64,000 bases of DNA from Paraspadella gotoi (taxonomy: Eukaryota; Chaetognatha): positions 29,488,852-29,552,851 of the forward strand of contig CM119265.1 of assembly GCA_051294375.1 (NCBI GenBank), in the 5' to 3' direction. A program made the translations under genes and the position numbers. Of this stretch, positions 60,259-64,000 are shown one piece after another. Position 1 is the first letter of the stretch. Each line of letters opens with the position of its first letter. The notes below the pieces were generated by a model. It saw nothing but the letters and a program-made list of their open reading frames with translations, was not told the origin of the DNA and searched no databases.

Positions 60259-60574
60259 GCTGTCAAGAATAACAAAACTTGAAGAATCAAATATTTGATA
60301 TGAAGAAAAAAAGAATAAAATAATTAGTTTTAGTGTTTAAAAATTTTTTTAGCTAAGTCTGCAACCTCCTAATAGAATGGTACTGTCTTTAAAACAACAT
60401 AATTTCATGAAAAAGTCACTAAAATATTTTAGCCAACGATTTTGACCTACTTTTCATTAGGTCTAAGTTAGACATAAATCGATAGATTAACTAGACATGA
60501 AAAATGCCAAAAAGACAGGCTTACCGTGACACACATGGGCCTCGTTGGGGCCACATGTTTGGGAAAAACGACAT
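46690..60574 (-). CDS. FLOT1: Flotillin-1 gene, five visible exons, incomplete
   Basis: Flotillin-1 is a membrane-microdomain scaffold protein, anchored on the cytoplasmic face by an N-terminal PHB/SPFH domain and oligomerising with flotillin-2 through C-terminal coiled coils; it acts in clathrin-independent endocytosis and signalling. Exons in order on the minus strand: 60,525-60,574, 59,404-59,479, 58,684-58,774, 52,930-53,139 and 46,690-46,958. Phases agree wherever neighbouring exons are both visible. Two blocks are missing: the rest of the PHB domain (about 105 residues, between exons 3 and 4) and part of the coiled coil (about 85 residues, between exons 4 and 5). N gaps at 58,088, 53,641, 53,158, 51,687 and 50,123 could hide them. 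The last few codons are also not identified. Residues resemble arthropod flotillin-1. Confidence 0.85.
46975..47305. repeat. E-box (CACGTG) minisatellite, part 1
   Basis: About 30-bp units close to gggtcacgtgattgggtgtg plus gacgtgtaga, in the intron next to the last visible flotillin exon. Many units carry CACGTG, the palindromic E-box bound by bHLH factors. Continues as part 2 at 47,930-48,260. Confidence 0.8.
47308..47925. mobile_element. AT-rich element inserted in E-box minisatellite
   Basis: An AT-rich block of about 620 bp splits the E-box array. Its ends are imperfect inverted copies (taaggcgtagtaaaat at left, ttactaaaagccttag-like at right). Its left half resembles 1,035-1,335 and 7,735-7,990. 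No coding capacity. Probably a small nonautonomous element. Confidence 0.4.
47930..48260. repeat. E-box (CACGTG) minisatellite, part 2
   Basis: Ten or so units, gggtcacgtgattgggtgtg with gacgtgtagag or gcgttgacag variants. Cleaner than part 1. Confidence 0.8.
48514..49321 (-). mobile_element. Short-TIR element, inverted copy (808 bp)
   Basis: Reads in the opposite orientation to the other copies: right-end sequence gtcggatctgcccacgatca at 48,514, a long (TTAA)n tract (48,540-48,610), two gtttaaa-containing blocks, (GGAC)n at 49,137-49,200, and the left end agtcgggatctgct at 49,321. The outer arm of the left terminal hairpin is missing. Lies within a flotillin intron. Confidence 0.65.
49777..50122 (+). 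pseudogene. Tc1/mariner-like transposase, N-terminal part
   Basis: Starts [20 protein letters not shown], then after a frameshift near 49,845 continues [35 protein letters not shown] and [11 protein letters not shown]. This pattern (helix-turn-helix, then a GRPR-like basic hinge, here GKRWPR, then a second helix-turn-helix) is the paired-like DNA-binding region of Tc1-type transposases. The catalytic domain is lost in the 725-N gap. It lies on the strand opposite to flotillin, within its intron. Confidence 0.7.
50123..50847. other. Assembly gap (725 N)
   Basis: Gap that removes the transposase catalytic region and possibly a flotillin coiled-coil exon. Open frames spanning it are meaningless. 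Confidence 0.95.
51300..51545 (+). repeat. Dispersed repeat, copy also at the inverted duplication
   Basis: Contains tctgaaaaggtatcctaatg, a block with ggtaaaaaaagggagaaac, and gaggatgaagaggaggtgaa. The same order occurs at about 57,160-57,390 and, inverted, at 57,805-58,020. In the inverted copy a TATAAAA word precedes gaagatagaccgacgcggg. Function unknown. Confidence 0.6.
51545..52530. repeat. Minisatellite of 12- to 18-bp words (gap inside)
   Basis: Higher-order array of gaatggacaaagacaggga, taagaaggggaatgacaggg and atgtgaatggacaaacacaa, interrupted by a 332-N gap (51,687-52,018). Long Ser/Pro/Cys/Leu-rich frames on minus and Asp/Lys-rich frames on plus are artefacts of a period divisible by three. 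Lies in a flotillin intron. Confidence 0.8.
52635..52685. repeat. (CT)n microsatellite
   Basis: Short (CT)n tract in the intron, about 250 bp downstream of the donor of the 52,930 exon on the gene strand. Confidence 0.85.
52930..53139 (-). CDS. FLOT1: Flotillin-1 exon, start of coiled-coil region
   Basis: Follows the acceptor caactcgtcag and encodes exactly 70 codons: [20 protein letters not shown], then [36 protein letters not shown] and [14 protein letters not shown], ending at CAG/gtgggg (phase 0). This is the conserved junction between the SPFH domain and the coiled coil ([10 protein letters not shown] is a family hallmark). The frame is intact. The next exon should start in phase 0 and end with one base of a split codon to match the 46,958 acceptor. 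It was not found. Confidence 0.9.
53290..54047. other. Intronic sequence with gap and GA repeat
   Basis: Contains ggggtta-type repeats at 53,300-53,340, AT-rich sequence, short repeats with aagctcacc, a 185-N gap (53,641-53,825), a (GA)n remnant, and the 39-bp word at 54,009-54,047 that recurs at 57,587-57,625. No exon seen. Confidence 0.5.
54483..56527 (+). pseudogene. Inverted, disrupted copy of flotillin exons 1-3
   Basis: Exon 1 copy at 54,483-54,536 (atgtcgttt...caacgaggcccatg, then gtaagc), exon 2 copy at 55,648-55,716 (ttcaggatgctg...agacag/gtaaag) and exon 3 copy at 56,430-56,527 (ttcag/gatttgccctgaa...ggccccag). All carry indels. Exon 3 here retains gactctgacaattgagtc, which is corrupted in the right arm, so the two arms correct each other. 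Probably not a real locus. Confidence 0.65.
57100..57530. repeat. Tandem repeat of gacccgacccaat type, left arm
   Basis: Repeats of ggtcaggatattgg and ggtaaggaaattgggt, mirrored at 57,670-57,800 and 58,020-58,065 as tatcctgacccgacccaat. The dispersed repeat of 51,300 is embedded. Confidence 0.6.
57585..57627. other. Palindrome centre with copied 39-bp word
   Basis: Flanked by acttggt and accaagt, and by tctctc/gagaga arms with gcatagaggtagatct. The 39 bases at 57,587-57,625 are identical to 54,009-54,047, the sequence just left of the 25-N gap. Removing 54,048-57,625 would rejoin the flanks seamlessly. Confidence 0.8.
58331..58683 (-). repeat. 66-bp minisatellite at start of flotillin intron 3
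   Basis: Units of about 66 bp, each beginning (on the gene strand) aaggtcagatgatgatgata, start immediately at the exon 3 donor. Mirrored in the left arm at 56,528-56,860. A 243-N gap follows (58,088-58,330). Confidence 0.7.
58684..58774 (-). CDS. FLOT1: Flotillin-1 exon 3 (indel-damaged)
   Basis: After ctcttcag, the exon encodes ISLNTMT..., SPTVYTRLG and AISVTG.IAQ of the SPFH domain, but the printed sequence has several single-base indels that break the frame. The left-arm copy supplies intact versions of some of the broken stretches. The leading G joins the AG of exon 2 (Arg codon). The donor after GCCCAG is gtcaat, weak beyond GT. Likely assembly errors rather than a dead gene, since neighbouring exons are intact. 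Confidence 0.75.
58780..59240. repeat. GA-rich tract in flotillin intron 2
   Basis: About 450 bp of purine-rich plus-strand sequence. Long Ser/Leu/Pro-rich frames on minus are compositional. Confidence 0.8.
59404..59479 (-). CDS. FLOT1: Flotillin-1 exon 2
   Basis: After ccctttttcag: GA, then 24 codons [20 protein letters not shown] and QRID, then AG, ending at gtaaag. The [15 protein letters not shown] motif is the flotillin N-terminal signature with the membrane-associating hydrophobic stretch. It joins exon 1 (…CAC G) to give …HGCCHSKP. Frame intact. Confidence 0.9.
59580..60290. other. Flotillin intron 1 with CT/GA tracts
   Basis: Holds (CT)n at 59,589-59,650, a GC-rich block at 59,830-60,000 mirrored at 55,085-55,215, (CT)n at 60,010-60,045 and 60,080-60,100, and (GA)n at 60,215-60,260. 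No exon supported in the GC-rich block. Confidence 0.5.
60525..60574 (-). CDS. FLOT1: Flotillin-1 exon 1 (one-base homopolymer error)
   Basis: The ATG at 60,572-60,574 is followed by tcgtttttcccaaacatg. The conserved flotillin N-terminus [11 protein letters not shown] is one base out of frame with this ATG. A T-run of five rather than four explains the mismatch. The frame of TCGPNEA has an upstream stop and no ATG of its own, so this ATG with a one-base indel is the best start. The donor is gtaagc, leaving G, which fits exon 2. Confidence 0.75.
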
Positions 60575-60780
60575 TTATACAGCTTGGTCTAATTGACGTG
60601 GAGACGCCAAAGAGACCAACGATTCGGCAAGATCGCGGCAGTTTGAATGAATCTCTCTCCTTCCTCCTCCTCGCCTCCGAAACGAAGCTCGCGAACGTCA
60701 TCTGCGATCCACCAATCACAGCGCGTTATTGGCGACTGGCCAAATCGCGTGTCGATGCCTAAGGAGAGAATTTTAATAAT
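60575..60780 (-). promoter_or_regulatory. Putative flotillin promoter with CCAAT boxes
   Basis: Directly upstream of the ATG is a GC-richer, CpG-containing stretch. It contains ccaatca (60,712-60,718, plus strand) and attgg (60,728-60,732), i.e. CCAAT boxes in both orientations about 140-160 bp from the ATG. No clear TATA box. Such composition fits a housekeeping-type promoter. Confidence 0.35.
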
Positions 60781-60900
60781 TGGTGGGAAGAGAGAACGTT
60801 GCGCGAGATTTTAGAGGAAATCTACCAATTAGACGAGCCTCGAAATCCCGGGGGTCTATTAGCAATTGAAGAGCGTATTTGAGTGTTTGCCGAGACGCAA

Positions 60901-60938
60901 ATGCGACAATGGCAATTGCAGGCAGCAATGGGTAGCAC
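60901..60938 (+). CDS. Possible divergent first exon
   Basis: ATG followed by 12 codons (MRQWQLQAAMGS) and two bases, then the donor gtaaga, on the strand opposite to flotillin and about 330 bp from its start. It may be the first coding exon of a divergently transcribed gene sharing the GC-rich promoter. No second exon found. Confidence 0.2.
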
Positions 60939-61271
60939 GTAAGAAGGGAAAGTATGCAGAATGCGATAAGGATTCCAATGGCATTACTGGAAACGATTCC
61001 GGACCTTTTGATTCTTCTCTCAGAAAAATCGTCTTCTGTCCAATCATGTGATTCTATTGCAGAGCTTTAACTAATCACTGGTTTTAATCTTTGCATTGAA
61101 AGAATAAAAAAGGAGAGAGCTAAAGTAAAGAGGCGAAAAGAAAGACAGAAAATTAAAGAAAAAGAGAAAAAGAGAGTTGAAGAAAGAGAGAAAAAGAGAG
61201 AAAGAGAAAAAGAAAAGGTATAACAATCTATATTTCCACTTTAATAAAAATTAATTATTTAGATATACACA

Positions 61272-62502
61272 ATAAGAACTAGTGTTCCGATAACCGTCAA
61301 CTGTTAACGGTTATTAACGGTTAAAAATTTTTTTAACTTAACCGTTAATATATTTATTTTAACGGTTAAATTCGGTTAATTTTCAAATGTGATTTTTTTT
61401 ATTTTTTGGTATGAAATCTTTAAATTTAAAAAAAAAAATATTTTTTTCCTGTTTTCTCTTATTCTCCTCTCCCCTTCTCACCATATTTTTACCCCTCTCT
61501 CTCTTCTCCACTTTTTTCCTGCTTTTTTCTTTTGTTTTTTTTAATTTTTTTCTATCCTAATCTCTCTCTTCCTCTTTATTTATCTCCTCCTGTTCCTTTC
61601 TTTTTCTTTCTCACTTCCCCTTTTTCTTTCCCCTTTTCTTTTTTCTCCTTTTTTTCGCCCTTTGATTTTACCTTTTTCCTTTTTTTGCCCTTTCATGCAA
61701 TAATATATATTCAATTTAGCTAAAAATAAATAATCCCTCTTATTTTACTTTTTCTATCTTTTTGTTTCCTTCTTTAAAACGATCAAAGAAGCAAATGAAA
61801 TAAAACCAAATGAATAAAAAAAATTAATAAAAAACCAAATAAAAAATTTTATTTAAAAAAATTTAAAAATTAATAATAGAAGGAACGAATCTTAAAAAAG
61901 ACATATAAAAAAGAATAATGATGATATACTTTTTAATTAAACTGAAAAATATATTTATTCATCAATAAATATTTTGATCAATCGATAAATCAAATAGTCT
62001 ATCAATAAATTAAAATTCATATTTATATTTATGGTCAATGACCATTGGTCATAGTTTATGAAAGACTAACAACAGAAAACAAGCGTTTAGGAAACTAACA
62101 ACTACAAAAATAATGAGGAAGAGAAGAAGTAGAGAAAGAAAAAGAGAAAGCAAAAGAGAGAAAGAGAAAACAAAATATGGAATTAGAATTTGATGGTATC
62201 CTTTCGTTTCGTTGTGTTATGAGATTAGCAAAAATATTTGTTTTGTTACAACAGCAATATAATTTGACATAAAAAACAGACATGTTTCCACTCTGTTTCA
62301 AGTCTTTATCAGCGCATTTAAGAGCCAGAGTTAAAGAGAAAATACCATTAAATACTTTAGTTTGTTTTAAATCTTAATATTTTAAATTTAAAGTTAAATT
62401 ATAAAATTAACCGATCTTAACGGTTAACCGTTAAAAATGTTAGTTTTAACGGTTAAGCGAATTTCCTAAAAAATTAACGGTTATCGGAACTCTAATAAGA
62501 AC
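61272..62502. mobile_element. Nonautonomous hAT transposon with 8-bp target duplication
   Basis: Element 61,280-62,494 (1,215 bp). Ends tagtgttccgataaccgt and, inverted, tagagttccgataaccgt form the terminal repeats. Both sides are flanked by the exact direct repeat ataagaac (61,272-61,279 and 62,495-62,502). An 8-bp duplication and a TAG(T/A)G start are hallmarks of the hAT superfamily. Subterminal regions are rich in aacggtta words in both orientations. The interior is CT-rich and AT-rich with no transposase. Confidence 0.85.
62240..62330 (-). mobile_element. Hammerhead-like fragment nested in the hAT element
   Basis: On the minus strand 62,279-62,312 reads ctgataa...ggaaacatgtctgt. It shares gacatgttt and the (t)tatcagcgca flank with 31,104-31,145 and gaaacatgtctgttttt with 33,690. 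The first box has CTGATAA and stem II is weak, so it is likely degraded. It marks an insertion into the hAT element or cargo of it. Confidence 0.45.
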
Positions 62503-62657
62503 ATTATCACAGTAAACAATACATGTAATTTAGGTCGGTCGGTCACTCGATCAGTTGGTCTTTCTCTTAAAGCTTTATTTATATAAATTAAATATTTAAT
62601 TCTGTTAATTAATTAATTAATTCGAATGTATTGACTATCAGCAATTAAGCCATACAA

Positions 62658-62833
62658 TTAGACAAAGAGTCTGAAAAATTCTCTTCGAAAACAAATGTGC
62701 GTTACTTCAAGTGTTGACGTGACAGAGTCGCCTTGTCGATGAGGATTGAGAACAGTTGCTTTTGGAGAAACATATGAACACTTTCGATATTTGAGAAAAT
62801 TAAGAATGAATTTTAAATCATTTTTAAACTCCT
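62658..62833 (-). CDS. Possible last exon (unknown gene)
   Basis: On the minus strand the acceptor acgtcattacag precedes KFNEEFKNDLKFILNFLKYR, KCSYVSPKATVLNPHRQGDS and VTSTLEVTHICF, ending at a stop near 62,658. The frame also stays open upstream to an ATG at 62,897. Content is protein-like but no family is recognised. Confidence 0.2.
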
Positions 62834-62959
62834 CATTAAATTTCTGTAATGACGTACCAGATGAGGACAGTTTTAATTGAAAAACAAAACGACACATTGC
62901 TAGGTGATCTCTGAAACTTCATTGCTAAATTGATGCAAAAGTTAAATTTAGAAAAATAA

Positions 62960-63075
62960 TGTTGGTTAAAATGACGACTTTATACAATGAAGGAGTCAGA
63001 CTTTGTGGCAGTGTGGCAACGTTGCCCTGGGCTTGCATTCGTTTGGCGAACGTCTGCAGCGACGCATTGACTAAC
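62960..63075. other. GC-rich coding-like segment, strand uncertain
   Basis: An island of about 115 bp, clearly richer in GC than its flanks. The minus strand reads NASLQTFAKRMQAQGNVATL then PQSLTPS after a possible acceptor (ggttag). The plus strand reads MTTLYNEGVRLCGSVATLPW then ACIRLANVCSDALTN. Both look protein-like. One may be a real exon. Confidence 0.25.
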
Positions 63076-63099
63076 CTTCAGATCCCGTGACCTGAGTCA

Positions 63100-63740
63100 G
63101 AGTTCCCTCTGAGAGAGGCTTAAATCTCACTGAGAATTTACTTGAGTTATGTAAATGACTTTTATGATTTTTATTGTTACTGAATTTTAACCCTGATCAT
63201 TGAGATAAAATACTGATAAAGTGAGGTTTGAGATGCGAATTTTAAAATCAAGGAACAACATAAGTAATAGTTCGCTCGTTAAATATTTTATTTCTAAAAG
63301 TATTTTTATCCTTAAGGTAAATAGAAATAGTATTTAAGCATTCTTATATGGTTTACAACTATGACTTTTACGGCTAATACTAATCTATTCACCTTAGCAT
63401 ATGAATTTCAGAGTTTGCAAAAATATTTTTTCCAAGTTTACATGTAAGACTTATGAAGAAAGTAAGCTAAGGAAGTAAGTTTGCGTGATAGAGAAATTGT
63501 TTGTTTTATTTTCAATTGACTAGAAATAAATTAGATCTTTATTTGTAGCTATGTTTTTGTTAAATTATTTTTCATTTGCCATTTTGTATTAATCCTCAAC
63601 ATGCACTGTGTTAGAAATGTATTCATATTTTCTTATTATTAATTTTTTATTATACAGTTTTATTAATTCCTTGTTCGTTTTCTTTTAAAAAATCTTAGTC
63701 TGCATTCTTCAAAACCGAAAGTCAAATAATTGAGACGCAA
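63100..63740. other. AT-rich intergenic sequence, no gene seen
   Basis: AT-rich. No repeat family or exon recognised. Confidence 0.4.
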
Positions 63741-63752
63741 AATCGAGATTCG

Positions 63753-63805
63753 ATGAAATTAAAAGCAAAGAAAGACAAAGTCCAGACTGACTTACTCTGC
63801 TTGAG
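63753..63805 (+). CDS. Candidate first exon at window end
   Basis: ATG, 17 codons (MKLKAKKDKVQTDLLCL) and two bases, followed by a strong donor (ttgag/gtaagt). Basic start, no family recognised. The rest of the gene would lie beyond the window. Confidence 0.3.
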
Positions 63806-64000
63806 GTAAGTTACGAAAGTCGCCGGATCCGATTACATTTTTGGTTCGATTCCATGTGGGATGAGATGAGGCATCAATCATTGACAACGTCTAAATACAA
63901 AATTGTTTGCGTAGCGGCTTAAGACCCTCAGTGACACCGCCCACGTAGGGAGAGGAGAGAAAACTATATAAAATATATAACCCTGGACATTAGCGAGAAA

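Overview
This window is eukaryotic and mostly non-coding. It is AT-rich, carries spliced genes with kilobase introns, and is full of microsatellites, minisatellites, a tRNA-like SINE, nonautonomous DNA transposons and nine N gaps. The only gene I can name is a flotillin-1 gene on the minus strand (about 46,690-60,574). Its residues look most like arthropod flotillin-1, so an arthropod is my best guess, inferred from one gene. I see no prokaryotic features and no CRISPR array.

Layout. 1-6,811 is a noisy version of satellite sequence (a 41-bp unit, then a 24-bp unit), followed by low-confidence sequence that ends at a 25-N gap. 6,837-16,982 and 17,008-26,895 are two near-identical copies of one roughly 9.6-kb unit, separated by another 25-N gap. 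The unit holds the 41-, 24-, 18- and 35-bp minisatellites, long (CT)n tracts, a Tc1 transposase remnant, a tRNA-like element, a short TIR element with (GTCC)n and (AATT)n cores, and a candidate first exon. 26,900-46,600 is better quality and AT-rich. It holds three copies of a structured SINE-like element, two foldback elements with hammerhead-ribozyme-like cores, a candidate three-exon gene for a 166-residue single-pass membrane protein (32,804-34,922), and a few isolated candidate exons. 46,690-60,574 is the flotillin-1 locus. Its introns contain E-box-rich minisatellites, a TIR element, a Tc1 fragment and several gaps. 54,048-57,625 appears to be an inverted low-quality duplicate of the following 3.3 kb. 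60,900-64,000 holds a 1.2-kb nonautonomous hAT element with an 8-bp target-site duplication and some candidate exons.

Connections. Flotillin-1 is the only gene with a known role (membrane microdomain scaffold). Its five visible exons are in order and in compatible phase, but two coding blocks of roughly 85-105 residues are missing, probably in N gaps. The three-exon membrane protein is supported by matching splice phases and lengths, not by homology. I found no new multi-gene system. The most unusual items are the hammerhead-like foldbacks, the structured SINE, and the assembly structure (direct and inverted duplicates adjoining 25-N gaps), which warns against reading the duplications as biology.
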